In this document: positions 41,274 to 51,103 of the stretch, in pieces
Layout: each line of letters opens with the position of its first letter
Numbering within the stretch: the stretch's first letter is position 1
Source: a bacterium HR17
GTDB taxonomy: Bacteria > Armatimonadota > Fervidibacteria > Fervidibacterales > Fervidibacteraceae
Direction of reading: 5' to 3'
Assembly: GCA_002898575.1 (NCBI GenBank)
Contig: BEHT01000019.1
Location: forward strand, 1-62,637
Length of the DNA stretch: 62,637 nt
Notes under the pieces: generated by a model
Database searches by the model: none
What the model was told of the DNA's origin: nothing
What the model saw: the letters and a program-made list of their open reading frames with translations, nothing else
Translations under genes and position numbers: made by a program

Positions 41274-43910
41274 TCACACAACGATGTTGACGATTTTGCC
41301 GGGGACGACAACGATGCGTTTGATTTGCTTGCCTTCAAGGTGGGTGCGGACATGGGGCTCTTGCAGCGCTTGCTGCTTGATGAACTCCTCATCGGCACCG
41401 ACAGGAACGACAAGGCGTCCCCGCACCCGACCGTTGACTTGCACGACGATAGTGACCGTCTCTTCTGCCAGCGCTTCTTCATCCACCTTTGCCCACGCTT
41501 GTGTGAACAGGCTCCCTGCGTTGCCCAATCGCTCCCAAAGTTCGTCGGTGATGTGCGGTGCAAAGGGGTGCAAAATCCGCAGGAACAGATCAATGGCTTC
41601 CGACACAACCGTCTTGCTTTCCTCGCGCCCTTTGCCTTTCATCCCTCGTCCCGTTTGCTCCACGAACGGTTGCAGTTCGTTCAGCAACTCCATCATTGCG
41701 GCGATGGCGGTGTTGAAGCGGAAACCTTCAATGTCTTCGGTAACGGTTCTGATTGTTTGGTGGACTTTGCGGCGCAGCGCTTTTTCTGCGTCGTTCAGGT
41801 GAGGTTTCACAGCGGGCAAGCGGTCGCGCCAATCGCTTGTGAACAAATTGTGCGTGATGGCGGTGAGCACTGTCCGCCACAACCGCCCCAAAAAGCGGTA
41901 GCATCCCTCCACACCGACAGGCGTCCATTCGGCGTCTTGGTCGGCAGGACCGAGGAACAAGATGAACAACCGTCCCGTGTCGGCGCCGTAGCGCTCGCAA
42001 ATCTCTTCGGGCGTGACGATGTTGAGTTTGCTTTTGCTCATCTTGTCCTTCGTGATGACGGTTTCGCTGCCGCACACTCGGCAGATAGCGACGACTTTGC
42101 CGTCCGTTTCGCTCCGCTCCACTTCTTTCGGACGGCGGTAGGTTTGGCACTTCGGACACCAATACGCCTCGTGGTAAATCATCCCTTGCGTGAACAGGCG
42201 GGTGAACGGCTCACGGAAGTTGACCAAGCCCATGTCGTAGAGCACCTTGGTGATGAAGCGCGAATACATCAGGTGCCCGACGGCGTGTTCAATGCCGCCG
42301 ACATATTGGTCAACAGGCATCCAGTAGTTGACTTTTTCGGGGTCAAAGATGGCGTGGTCGTTTTTCGGGTCGCAAAAGCGCAGGAAATACCACGACGAGT
42401 CCACGAAGGTGGACATCGTGTCCGTCTCACGCTTGGCAGGTTTACCGCACTTGGGGCAATTTGTGTCGGCGAACTCCGGCACTTGCGAAAGGGGCGAACC
42501 GCCTTTGCCCGTGATTTTCACATCCCTCGGCAGCAAAACGGGCAATTGGTCTTCAGGCACAGGGACGATCCCGCAATCGTCGCAGTAAACGATGGGGATG
42601 GGTGTGCCCCAATAGCGTTGACGCGAAATGAGCCAATCGCGCAACCGATATTGAACGCTGCGCTTGCCAATCCCCAACTTCTCCATGTGATCGGCGATGG
42701 CTTCTTTCGCTTCCTCGCTCCACATGCCTGTGAACTGAGCGGAGTTAACCATGATGCCCGGCTCAACATACGCTTGCGTCATCGTCGCTTCGTCCAAATC
42801 GGTGGCGGGTGGCTTGATGACGACTTTGACGGGCAAGCCGTATCGGCGGGCGAATTCTAAGTCTCGTTGGTCGTGAGCGGGCACTGCCATGATGGCGCCG
42901 GTGCCATATTCCATCAGCACATAATCTGCCGTCCACATCGGGACGCGTTCGCCCGTGAGCGGGTGGATGGCGTAAGCGTCAAGGAAAACGCCGCGCTTCT
43001 CTGCCGTCTCGGCAGTTCGCTCCTCCATGCTTTCCATCAGCAATTCGGTGACTGCTTTCTCAAGTTCCGTCTTCCGAGGTGAGCGCTCAATGAGTTTCGG
43101 GACGAGGGGATGTTCCGGTGCAAGGACGACAAAAGTTACGCCGTAAACGGTGTCAATGCGGGTCGTGAACACCCGCACCTTTTCGTCAAGCCCGTCCACC
43201 TCAAAGTCAAACTCAACGCCGACACTTTTACCGATCCAGTTGCGCTGCATGACCTTGACCCGTTCAGGCCAGTGCTCCAACAACTCAAGGTCTTGCAGCA
43301 GTTGCTCGGCGTAAGCGGTTGTGCGCAGGAACCATTGCTCCAGCCACTTTTTCGTCACGGGCGTGCCGCAGCGCCAACAAACACCCCGCTCCGCTTCCTC
43401 ATCCGCCAGCGTCGTTTGGCAGGATGGGCACCAGTTAACGGGTGCAGGGCGCCGATACGCCAAGCCCCGCTCGTAAAGTTTCAGAAACAGCCATTGGTTC
43501 CACCGATAGTAGTCAGGGTCGCAGGTGCGGATTTCGCGGCGCCAGTCAAAACTGATGCCGAGCAGGTCAAACTGCTGGCGCATGCGGGTGATGCATCGGT
43601 CAATCCAATCGGCAGGGTGGTAACCGAACTGGATGGCGGCGTTCTCGGCGGGCAAGCCAAAGGCGTCGTAACCCATCGGGTGCAGGACATTGAAGCCTTG
43701 CATCCGCTTGAACCGGCTGATGACATCGCCGATGATGTAGTTACGCATGTGCCCCATGTGCAGTTCGCCCGACGGGTAAGGGAACATGTCAAGGTAGTAG
43801 AACTTTGGGCGCGACGGGTCTTCTGTGACCGTGAACAATTGCCGTTCGTCCCACCGCTTTTGCCATTTGGGCTCAATCTCCTGCGGATTGTAGCGTTCCA
43901 GTTCAGCCAT
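41274..43910 (-). CDS. leuS: Leucyl-tRNA synthetase
   Basis: LeuS charges tRNA-Leu with leucine. The start at ATG 43910 follows AAGGAGGG and gives 878 residues, MAELERYNPQEIEPKWQKRW. The open frame continues upstream to 44141, but that part is leader. The class I motifs are PYPSGELHMGHMRNY (HIGH-type HMGH) and KDKMSKSKLN. Zinc-type Cys clusters appear at NWCPSCQTTLADEEAERG and YWCPKCQTYRR, and also at CPKCGKPAKRE. The editing domain includes TTRIDTVYGVTFVVLAP and the C-terminal part VVVPGKIVNIVV. It probably has its own leader regulation. Confidence 0.97.
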   Translation of the reverse strand: MAELERYNPQEIEPKWQKRWDERQLFTVTEDPSRPKFYYLDMFPYPSGELHMGHMRNYIIGDVISRFKRMQGFNVLHPMGYDAFGLPAENAAIQFGYHPADWIDRCITRMRQQFDLLGISFDWRREIRTCDPDYYRWNQWLFLKLYERGLAYRRPAPVNWCPSCQTTLADEEAERGVCWRCGTPVTKKWLEQWFLRTTAYAEQLLQDLELLEHWPERVKVMQRNWIGKSVGVEFDFEVDGLDEKVRVFTTRIDTVYGVTFVVLAPEHPLVPKLIERSPRKTELEKAVTELLMESMEERTAETAEKRGVFLDAYAIHPLTGERVPMWTADYVLMEYGTGAIMAVPAHDQRDLEFARRYGLPVKVVIKPPATDLDEATMTQAYVEPGIMVNSAQFTGMWSEEAKEAIADHMEKLGIGKRSVQYRLRDWLISRQRYWGTPIPIVYCDDCGIVPVPEDQLPVLLPRDVKITGKGGSPLSQVPEFADTNCPKCGKPAKRETDTMSTFVDSSWYFLRFCDPKNDHAIFDPEKVNYWMPVDQYVGGIEHAVGHLMYSRFITKVLYDMGLVNFREPFTRLFTQGMIYHEAYWCPKCQTYRRPKEVERSETDGKVVAICRVCGSETVITKDKMSKSKLNIVTPEEICERYGADTGRLFILFLGPADQDAEWTPVGVEGCYRFLGRLWRTVLTAITHNLFTSDWRDRLPAVKPHLNDAEKALRRKVHQTIRTVTEDIEGFRFNTAIAAMMELLNELQPFVEQTGRGMKGKGREESKTVVSEAIDLFLRILHPFAPHITDELWERLGNAGSLFTQAWAKVDEEALAEETVTIVVQVNGRVRGRLVVPVGADEEFIKQQALQEPHVRTHLEGKQIKRIVVVPGKIVNIVV

Positions 43911-43990
43911 CAGTGTTGCCCTCCTTGCCGACAAGCCGTTGCGTTCACCACGCCACACTAAGTTTTGCACGCGGGCTTGGTCGGGACGCA

Positions 43991-44024
43991 CAAAAGAGAA
44001 AGCCCCGCCCCTTGCGGGGCGGGG
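43991..44024 (-). terminator. Terminator-like hairpin in the leuS leader
   Basis: On the minus strand a 9-bp GC stem (ccccgcccc / ggggcgggg, 44003-44011 and 44016-44024) with a 4-base loop is followed by CTTTCTCTTTTG. It points toward leuS and lies 81-114 bases before its start. No gene lies upstream on this strand, so it is better explained as an attenuator than as a gene-end terminator. The pairing strand would also be GC-rich on the plus strand, but no U-run exists there. Confidence 0.65.
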
Positions 44025-44057
44025 AAAAGGGCGGATAAGAGCGCTGGGCAGACCCTG

Positions 44058-44103
44058 AAAAAAAGGATGCTGCACACGATATGGCGATGCAAGCGCCGCA
44101 TCC
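44058..44103 (-). promoter_or_regulatory. Second terminator-like element with alternative pairing in the leuS leader
   Basis: On the minus strand GGATGC (44103-44098) can pair with nearby GCATC (44090-44086). Alternatively it can pair with GCATCC (44070-44065), which is directly followed by seven T residues. Mutually exclusive pairings ahead of a T-run are typical of attenuators. I did not find a T-box consensus. The rest of the 403 bases between leuS and the LacI-family gene (43911-44313) holds this leader plus the regulator's promoter, and no gene. Confidence 0.4.
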
Positions 44104-44241
44104 GTTACAAACGCACACCGCTCGGTCAAAAGTTCCCGCACCCGACCGGCGCTTTTGTCTGCGCCCTCGCTGCCCCCTATTCAGGACTGATGCTCCCCCG
44201 CCTTGTCCGATCATCACCCGTGCCCCCCACTTTACGCCCTC

Positions 44242-44270
44242 TTGACAGCAAGGCTGCCTTGACGCATAAT
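44242..44270 (+). promoter_or_regulatory. Sigma-70-type promoter of the LacI-family gene
   Basis: TTGACA (44242-44247) and CATAAT (44265-44270) are separated by 17 bases. Transcription should start near 44277, about 37 bases before the GTG start of the regulator. This is a strong vegetative promoter match. Confidence 0.75.
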
Positions 44271-44294
44271 TTTACCAAAACGATTTACTAAAAC
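44271..44294 (+). promoter_or_regulatory. Direct repeat downstream of the promoter, candidate operator
   Basis: TTTACCAAAAC (44271-44281) is repeated as TTTACTAAAAC (44284-44294) 13 bases further on, with one mismatch. The repeat covers the predicted transcription start of the LacI-family gene, a good place for autoregulation. LacI proteins usually prefer inverted repeats, so the link to this regulator is uncertain. Confidence 0.35.
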
Positions 44295-44313
44295 ACAGAA
44301 GGAGCGAAAGCGC

Positions 44314-45372
44314 GTGGCGCGTCATTCGGGGAATGTGACCATCAAGGATGTGGCGGCGGCTGCCGGCGTGAGTGTGGCGACGGTCTCCAGCGTCCTGAAC
44401 GGGCGCGACCACGCTCGGGTTGCGGCGGCGACCCGTCAGCGCATTCTGGAAACTGCCCAGCGCTTGGGCTACCGACCGAAGCGGTCGGCGCAAGCGCTGC
44501 GGACGGGCTTAACCGGTGCGGTCGGGCTTTCGGTGCCCCTTTGCCCCGATGCCTTGTTATCGCCGTTCTTTTACGAAGCGGTGCGCGGCGCCCTTAAAGC
44601 CGCCAAACAGCGCGGATGGCTGGTGACCATCTTGGGCTTTCAGGATCGGCAGGAAGAACTGGTGCTCCTGCAGGCGGCGATGGAACAGCGGTCAGTGGAC
44701 GGCGTGGTGCTGTTTGACCCCTGCGACGATGACCCTCGCATCCCTCTGCTTAAGGGACGGCTCCCCTTCGTCGTGGTCGGGCGGTGTGCCGACCCCGAAG
44801 TGCCGACAGTAGACAACGACAACCTGCTGGCTGCCAAACTGGCAACGCAGCATCTGCTCAACTTGGGGCATCGCCGCATCGCTTTCGTTCACATCCCGTT
44901 GCAGTTTGCGACGGCTCAAGACCGGTTAGCGGGCTACCGCGCCGCGCTGGAAGAGGCGGGGGTGCCTTTTGAGCCGAACTTATTGGCAGAAGCGAAAGGT
45001 TATTACGGGGTAGAGGCGGGTTTTCGGGCGTTTTCAGCGCTGCTGGATCGCGCTGTAGAGCCGCCCACAGCAGTGCTGGCGATGGACGACGCGTTGGCGT
45101 TGGGTGTGCTTCAAGCGGCGCAGCGCCGGGGGTTGCGGGTGTCCGAGGACCTTGCTGTCATCGGGTTCAACGATGCCCCTTTCAGCGCTCATTGCGAACC
45201 GCCGCTGACGACGGTGCGCATCTTCGGCGAAACATTGGTCGCTTACGCGACCGATATGTTGCTGCGCCTCATTCACGGGGAGCCTGTCGCTCCCTGGCGG
45301 TTACTGGTGCCGACGCAACTCATCGTCCGCGCTTCGTGCGGAGCGATGAAGCAAACGAATCCCGCTGCGTAG
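44314..45372 (+). CDS. LacI-family transcription regulator
   Basis: The 352-residue protein starts at GTG 44314 behind AGAAGGAGCG. The DNA-binding helix-turn-helix is at about 8-30 (VTIKDVAAAAGVSVATVSSV), with the hinge helix after RSAQALRTG. The periplasmic-binding-like effector domain follows (about 65-340; HRRIAFVHIPLQFATAQDR, LAVIGFNDAPFSAHCEPPL). The effector is unknown. It probably controls sugar use, perhaps the secreted amylase or the sugar ABC genes in this window. Confidence 0.92.
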   Translation: MARHSGNVTIKDVAAAAGVSVATVSSVLNGRDHARVAAATRQRILETAQRLGYRPKRSAQALRTGLTGAVGLSVPLCPDALLSPFFYEAVRGALKAAKQRGWLVTILGFQDRQEELVLLQAAMEQRSVDGVVLFDPCDDDPRIPLLKGRLPFVVVGRCADPEVPTVDNDNLLAAKLATQHLLNLGHRRIAFVHIPLQFATAQDRLAGYRAALEEAGVPFEPNLLAEAKGYYGVEAGFRAFSALLDRAVEPPTAVLAMDDALALGVLQAAQRRGLRVSEDLAVIGFNDAPFSAHCEPPLTTVRIFGETLVAYATDMLLRLIHGEPVAPWRLLVPTQLIVRASCGAMKQTNPAA

Positions 45373-45384
45373 GAGGGATGCGTC

Positions 45385-46293
<909 letters not shown>

Positions 46294-46306
46294 GGGGTGA
46301 GGGTTG

Positions 46307-46468
46307 ATGCTGCGGCGTGAACTTTCATTGCCTGTCGCCATCGGCATCATCGTCGTCGTTTTGCTGTTGGTCGTCGCAATTTTCTGGCGTAAAGCGTCGC
46401 CGCCCACCGAAGCCGTCTTGCAAAAGTGGGCGCCCCACCCGCAGCAGCAGCAGATGCAGCGCCGGTAA
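46307..46468 (+). CDS. Tiny single-helix membrane peptide after the pseudopilin
   Basis: This 53-residue ORF starts at ATG 46307, 13 bases after the pseudopilin stop, behind GGGGTGAGGG. It is MLRRELSLPVAIGIIVVVLL, then a hydrophobic run to about 26, then Arg-Lys, then a Pro/Gln-rich tail. One membrane helix with a positive N-terminus indicates an inner-membrane location. Its function is unknown, and its association with the pseudopilin suggests a linked role. The ORF is short but well formed. Confidence 0.6.
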   Translation: MLRRELSLPVAIGIIVVVLLLVVAIFWRKASPPTEAVLQKWAPHPQQQQMQRR

Positions 46469-46528
46469 CCGTCCGTTATGGCAAAATGCTGCCGCACTCT
46501 TTTTTGCCGAAACGGAGCGATGGAAAGC

Positions 46529-48352
46529 ATGGGTGTTGTCTGGTGTGTGGCAGCAGTGCTGGTGCTCAGCGGGTGGGAGTGGCTGGCGGCGAGCGTGCCG
46601 CCGACCGTGACGAAGGTGGAACCACCTGATTGGTGGGTGCCGTCAGCGCGTCAATCCGTGCTGCTCCTTTGCTATGGGCAGGGGTTGCAGCGGGCGCAAG
46701 TGGTCGCCACTGCCCCCACCCTCACGGTGACCCAAGTGCGCCCCAGCGCTGACGGCGCCTACTTGTTTGTGCGGGTGCGCCTTGCGCCAACAGCGACCCC
46801 GCGTTCGGTGCGTCTGCTTGTGCGCACCCCGAACGGTGAGACAACAGTGCCGTTCGCGTTGCGCCCGCGCCCTGCCGCACCGATGTTAGGCAAAGGGTTA
46901 CCCAACAACGCTGTCATCTACCTGCTGATGCCCGACCGCTTTTGCAACGGTGACCCAGCCAACGATGACCCGAAAGGGTTAGGCACTTGTGACCGGCGCA
47001 ACCTGCGGGCGTATCACGGCGGTGACCTTGATGGACTTCGGCGCCAATTGCCTTACCTGCGGGCGTTGGGTGTGACAGCCCTCTGGCTGACACCCGTTTA
47101 CGACAACGACGACGCCTCGCCCGATGAGTATCACGGCTACCATCCCGTTGACTTTTTCGCAGTGGACGAACATTTGGGGACGCTGGAGACCTACCGTGCC
47201 TTTGTCCGCGACGCTCATCGGTGGGGCATGAGAGTCGTGCAAGACCATGTGCTCAACCATTGCGGACCCAAACATGTTTGGGTGCGTCGTCCGCCGACGC
47301 CCCGTTGGTTTCACCCCAAAGCCCCCGCCGATTACCGCTTGCGATGGCTGCTGTTCCCTGAAGCGCCGTCGGCGTTCAAACGGCGCATTACCGACGGTTG
47401 GCTTTTCGGGTTCTTGCCTGACCTCAATCAAGACGACCCGCTGGTCGCTGAGTATCTCATCCAGCACAGCCTTTGGTGGTTGGTGACGACAGGCGCCGAT
47501 GCCGTGCGCTTGGACACAGCGGTGTATTTGCCCCGCGCGTTTCTGGCGCGCTGGCGTCGCGCGTTACGGCAAGAAGTGCCCCATGTGACCGTTATCGGCG
47601 AGGTGTTGTCCGTTCCCCCTGACCCCCACTTGCAGGCGTTTTTTCAAGGTGGGCGCAAAAGTTACGACGGTGTGGACACGGGCTTGGACAGCGTGTTTGA
47701 CTTTGCGGTGGCGCGAGCGGTGCGCGAAGTGTTTGGACGCGATGCCCCCGTTCGCCACTTGCGTGAAGTGCTGGATTGCGACCGCCTTTACCCGGCGCCA
47801 CACCGCCTTGTCACGCTGCTGGGCAACCACGATTTTCCCCGCTTCATGACCGTCGCCCGTGCTGACAACCGCTGGCAGCGGTTGATGTTAGCGGCATTGT
47901 TTTTGGTCACGACCCGCGGTGCGGTGCAGTGGTATTACGGCGACGAAATCGGCATGGAAGGCGGGCACGACCCCGACAACCGCCGCGATTTTCCAGGCGG
48001 CTTCCCCAGCGATAACCGCAGCGCGTTTTTGTCCGCTGAACGCACACCTGACGAAAACGCCCTCTGGACGGCGCTCCAACAGTTGTTTCGCTTGCGTCAG
48101 CGCTTCCCTTGGCTGGCGAGTGCACCGACCCGTTGGCACCGCGCCGACGATGGCGTCATCGTTTACGAGCGTCCGCACAAGGGGTTGCGGTTGTTCATCG
48201 CTATCAACAAAAGCGACCGCCCAATCGTGCTGACAGTGCCGCTAGGCGCTACTGAGACGCTGTTTGGCGATGCCTATTTGCGCACCGTCGGGTGCCAGCA
48301 GCACTTAACCGTTCCGCCTTGGAGCGGCACTATCGTTACGGTGCGGCGGTGA
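46529..48352 (+). CDS. Secreted GH13 alpha-amylase family enzyme (neopullulanase/cyclomaltodextrinase type)
   Basis: I place the start at ATG 46529 (GGAG at 46514), giving 607 residues with a signal peptide (MGVVWCVAAVLVLSGWEWLA). An N-terminal beta domain (about 25-120) is of the cyclomaltodextrinase-N type. The catalytic barrel has YHGGDLDGLRRQLPYLRALG and VVQDHVLNHCG, with the nucleophile Asp in ADAVRLDTAVYL. The acid Glu is in TVIGEVL, and the transition-state Asp is in LLGNHDFPR. GDEIGMEGGHDPDNRRDF is characteristic. It likely hydrolyses alpha-1,4 glucans outside the cytoplasm. It is downstream of the LacI regulator. Confidence 0.93.
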   Translation: MGVVWCVAAVLVLSGWEWLAASVPPTVTKVEPPDWWVPSARQSVLLLCYGQGLQRAQVVATAPTLTVTQVRPSADGAYLFVRVRLAPTATPRSVRLLVRTPNGETTVPFALRPRPAAPMLGKGLPNNAVIYLLMPDRFCNGDPANDDPKGLGTCDRRNLRAYHGGDLDGLRRQLPYLRALGVTALWLTPVYDNDDASPDEYHGYHPVDFFAVDEHLGTLETYRAFVRDAHRWGMRVVQDHVLNHCGPKHVWVRRPPTPRWFHPKAPADYRLRWLLFPEAPSAFKRRITDGWLFGFLPDLNQDDPLVAEYLIQHSLWWLVTTGADAVRLDTAVYLPRAFLARWRRALRQEVPHVTVIGEVLSVPPDPHLQAFFQGGRKSYDGVDTGLDSVFDFAVARAVREVFGRDAPVRHLREVLDCDRLYPAPHRLVTLLGNHDFPRFMTVARADNRWQRLMLAALFLVTTRGAVQWYYGDEIGMEGGHDPDNRRDFPGGFPSDNRSAFLSAERTPDENALWTALQQLFRLRQRFPWLASAPTRWHRADDGVIVYERPHKGLRLFIAINKSDRPIVLTVPLGATETLFGDAYLRTVGCQQHLTVPPWSGTIVTVRR

Positions 48353-48354
48353 TT

Positions 48355-48415
48355 GCCCGACATCATCGGGCGCACCCTTACGGAAGGCGCGCTTCTGGCG
48401 CGCCGAAAATTTTTT
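48355..48415 (+). terminator. Two-hairpin terminator region after the amylase gene
   Basis: Directly after the stop codon is a hairpin gcccga-catca-tcgggc (48355-48371). A second one, ggcgcgc-ttctg-gcgcgcc (48386-48404), is followed by gaaaatttttt. The second hairpin has a T-run five bases downstream and probably ends the amylase transcript. The pairing is convincing and the termination role is inferred. Confidence 0.55.
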
Positions 48416-48434
48416 CGGTGCGGAGGGATCACCC

Positions 48435-48998
48435 TTGGGCAAGGTGTTGGTGCTCTACGACAGCGCAACGGGCAATACGAAAAAAATGGCGGAACTGGTC
48501 GCCCAGGGCGCTGCAAAGGTGCCGGGCGCACAAGTGCGGCTCAAATCGGTAGACGAAGCCAGCCCCGAAGACATCCTTTGGTGCGACGGGCTGGCAGTGG
48601 GGTCGCCGACCAACATGGGCGTTTTGTCGTGGAAGATGAAACGCTTTTGGGACGAAACAGTCGCCGATTTGTGGGGCAAAGTGGACGGAAAAATTGCGTG
48701 TGCCTTTTCGTCGTCAGGCGGTTGGGGCGGCGGCGCTGAACTAGCCTGTTGGTCGCTCTTGACGGTGCTGATGAATTTTGGCTTCCTCGTGTTTGGCGTG
48801 ACCGACTATGTCGGCAAAAAGTTCACGCTGCACTACGGCGCTGTCGTCGCCGGCGAGCCCCGCACTGAAGCGGAACGCGCTGCCTGCGAGCGCTTGGGCG
48901 AACGATTAGCGCAATGGGTCGCTGTGTTTGTGGACGGGCGCAAGGAGTTGCATCCCGTGTCGCGTCGCCGCGATGAAGGTGATGATGAAAGCGAGTGA
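48435..48998 (+). CDS. Flavodoxin-like / WrbA-type flavoprotein
   Basis: The 187-residue protein starts at TTG 48435 behind GGAGGG. The FMN phosphate loop is LYDSATGNTKKMA (about 7-19). The flavin ring loops are AVGSPTNMGVLSWKMKRF and SSSGGWGGGAELACWSLLTV. These are as in NAD(P)H quinone reductases of the WrbA type and in flavodoxins. A charged C-terminal tail of about 25 residues is extra. Its partner is unknown. It is preceded by a terminator, so it has separate expression. Confidence 0.85.
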   Translation: MGKVLVLYDSATGNTKKMAELVAQGAAKVPGAQVRLKSVDEASPEDILWCDGLAVGSPTNMGVLSWKMKRFWDETVADLWGKVDGKIACAFSSSGGWGGGAELACWSLLTVLMNFGFLVFGVTDYVGKKFTLHYGAVVAGEPRTEAERAACERLGERLAQWVAVFVDGRKELHPVSRRRDEGDDESE

Positions 48999-49045
48999 CG
49001 CCCCGCCCTGCTCCCCGAATTCGCCGATGAAGGAGGGCTCAAAAA

Positions 49046-51028
49046 GTGCAGCCAGTGACGGTGGCGCCGCAGCGGGCGACGCAGCCCTTGCACGGGCTTT
49101 CGTTCCGTGCCCTCGCTCTCGGTGCGCTTTTCAGCGTCGGCGCCGTCCTGATCGTTTCCTACGCCGAACTGGTCGTCAAGGAAATCCAAATTGCGATTTG
49201 CCAGTTCAACCCAGCGGCGTTGGGGTTGCTGGCGGTGTTGGTGGCGCTCAACGGGGTAGTGTCGTGGGGGCTACGGCGTCCGTTTCTGCGCCCGCACGAA
49301 GTCCTCATCGTTTACACGATGACGGTGCTGGCGGCGATGATCGCATCGCGGGGTCTGATGGAGAAATTGCTGCCGGCGCTCGTCGCCGTCAACTATTTCG
49401 CCAACCCGCAAAACCGTTGGGCGGAATCCTTTTTCCCTCACATCCCCCGCTGGCTCGTCCCCTTTGACCCGACGGGGTTGGAGCGTCAGCCCGTTGCCCG
49501 CTACTTTTACGAGGGCAGCAAGGGTGTCGTCATCTGGAGCGAGTGGTTGACTCCGCTGGCGGCGTGGGCAACAGTTGTCGCCGGCGTGTGGATGTGTTTT
49601 CTCGCCATCGCTGTCGTGTGGCGGCGGCAATGGGCAGACCACGAAAAACTCAACTTCCCGTTGACACAACCGCCGCTGCAATTGATTGACCCGACCAACC
49701 GGGCTCACCTGTGGCGCAACCGTTTGGCGTGGCTGGGCTTTGGCTTTTCGGCGTTTGTTTTTTTCGTCAACGGGCTCAATCGTCTTTATCCCGTCGTCCC
49801 GCAGATTCGGGTGGCGTGGACGCTCAACGATTACCTCACCGAGCGCCCTTTCAACGCCATCTTCTTCACCCCCGTTTACACCTCATATGCCGCCATCGGC
49901 TTCGCCTACTTTTTGCCGACGCAACTGCTGTTTAGCCTCTGGTTCTTTTTCTGGCTGACTCGGCTGCAAGACATCGTGCTGGCGTGGCTGGGCTACGAGC
50001 ACATGATGGTCAACATGCCGTTGTATCCGACCCGGCTTTACATCGGCTATCAAGTGCTGGGGGCGTATCTGGTGCTGGTGTGGTTTTTCTGGCGAGCGGC
50101 ATTGCCTTATCTCAAGCAGGTGGTGGCAAAAGTCTTGGGGCGCAACACCCTTGACGACCGCAATGAACTGATGTCCTACCGCGCCGCTGTCCTGTTGGGC
50201 GCGGCTGGATTGCTCATCGCTGTCGGTTGGGGCATCGCAGCGGGCTTGTCGCCGATGATCGCCGTCGTGGAGTTTGGCGTTTACCTCGGCGTCGTTGTGT
50301 TGGTGATGGCGCGCAGCGTCGCTGAAGGCGGGCTGATGATGACCGAAACCTCCTTTCGCCCCATTGACCTGATGCGGTTGTTCGTGCCCAAGCACCAACT
50401 GGGTGCCCGTCCCTTGACCGTCTTGGGCTTCACCGACGCGGTCTTCACCCGTGACCTACGGGGGCTGTTGGTTACGCCCTTGCTGGACAGCCTGAAGATG
50501 AGCGAGCAAGTGCACCTGTCGCGACGGGCGCTGTTGTTGCCGGCGGTGGCGGCGATGGTCATCGGCTTCGTCACCGCCGCCGTCTACCAACTCAAACTGC
50601 CCTACACCCACGGCGCGCTGACGATGTATTGGTATGCCTACCAAGGCAACCCCCGATGGGCGTTTGAAGACCACATCGGCGCTATCGTGGGGCAGGACAA
50701 TCCGCCCGGCTACATACGGGGTTTCTTCCTCGTCGGCGTCGTGCTGACTTACGGGATGGTCGTGGCGCGGTCACATTTTTGGTGGTTCCCGCTGCACCCG
50801 TTGGCTTACGCTTTGAGTGCGTCGTGGACGCTGATCGTGTTTTGGTTCCCGATTTTCGTGGCGTGGCTTATCAAAAGCCTCATTTTGCGTTACGCCGGTG
50901 TGCGGGCATTTCACCGTTACACGCCGTTTTTTGTCGGGCTGATTTACGGTGAGTTTTTCACAGCAGTCCTTTGGGCGGTGCACGCTTGGTTGACCCGCAA
51001 ACCTGCCCCTTTCTTTCCGTGGCCTTGA
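49046..51028 (+). CDS. Large polytopic membrane protein, DUF6785/DUF6784-like
   Basis: The 660-residue protein starts at GTG 49046 behind AAGGAGGG. It has about twelve to fourteen membrane helices. Motifs include LRRPFLRPHEVLIVYTMTVL, NFPLTQPPLQLIDP and GYEHMMVNMPLYPTRLYIGY, with HPLAYALSASWTLIVFWFPI near the end. I recognise the layout of large uncharacterised membrane proteins in Armatimonadota and Planctomycetota. No transporter motif assigns a substrate, and the exact family name is tentative. Confidence 0.65.
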   Translation: MQPVTVAPQRATQPLHGLSFRALALGALFSVGAVLIVSYAELVVKEIQIAICQFNPAALGLLAVLVALNGVVSWGLRRPFLRPHEVLIVYTMTVLAAMIASRGLMEKLLPALVAVNYFANPQNRWAESFFPHIPRWLVPFDPTGLERQPVARYFYEGSKGVVIWSEWLTPLAAWATVVAGVWMCFLAIAVVWRRQWADHEKLNFPLTQPPLQLIDPTNRAHLWRNRLAWLGFGFSAFVFFVNGLNRLYPVVPQIRVAWTLNDYLTERPFNAIFFTPVYTSYAAIGFAYFLPTQLLFSLWFFFWLTRLQDIVLAWLGYEHMMVNMPLYPTRLYIGYQVLGAYLVLVWFFWRAALPYLKQVVAKVLGRNTLDDRNELMSYRAAVLLGAAGLLIAVGWGIAAGLSPMIAVVEFGVYLGVVVLVMARSVAEGGLMMTETSFRPIDLMRLFVPKHQLGARPLTVLGFTDAVFTRDLRGLLVTPLLDSLKMSEQVHLSRRALLLPAVAAMVIGFVTAAVYQLKLPYTHGALTMYWYAYQGNPRWAFEDHIGAIVGQDNPPGYIRGFFLVGVVLTYGMVVARSHFWWFPLHPLAYALSASWTLIVFWFPIFVAWLIKSLILRYAGVRAFHRYTPFFVGLIYGEFFTAVLWAVHAWLTRKPAPFFPWP

Positions 51029-51040
51029 CACCCGTCTCCC

Positions 51041-51070
51041 TTGCCACTAGTGGGGCGCAGTTGCTATCAT
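51041..51070 (+). promoter_or_regulatory. Sigma-70-type promoter of dnaX
   Basis: TTGCCA (51041-51046) and TATCAT (51065-51070) are separated by 18 bases, about 34 bases upstream of the dnaX start. The 75-base gap has no gene. Confidence 0.55.
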
Positions 51071-51103
51071 CAGTGCGGTCGGAACGGATTGGAGGGGTAT
51101 CGG

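Noticed and set aside
41325-42860. 511-codon frame antisense to leuS
   Set aside because: It lies wholly opposite a well-defined leuS gene. Long antisense frames are common in GC-rich genes.
43911-44141. N-terminal extension of leuS by 77 codons
   Set aside because: The extension has no ribosome site, spans terminator-like hairpins, and LeuS proteins begin at the MAELERYNPQ segment, where AAGGAGGG is present.
43911-44240. Canonical T-box riboswitch before leuS
   Set aside because: I searched for the AGGGTGGNACCGCG-type T-box sequence on the minus strand and did not find it. Only terminator-like hairpins are present.
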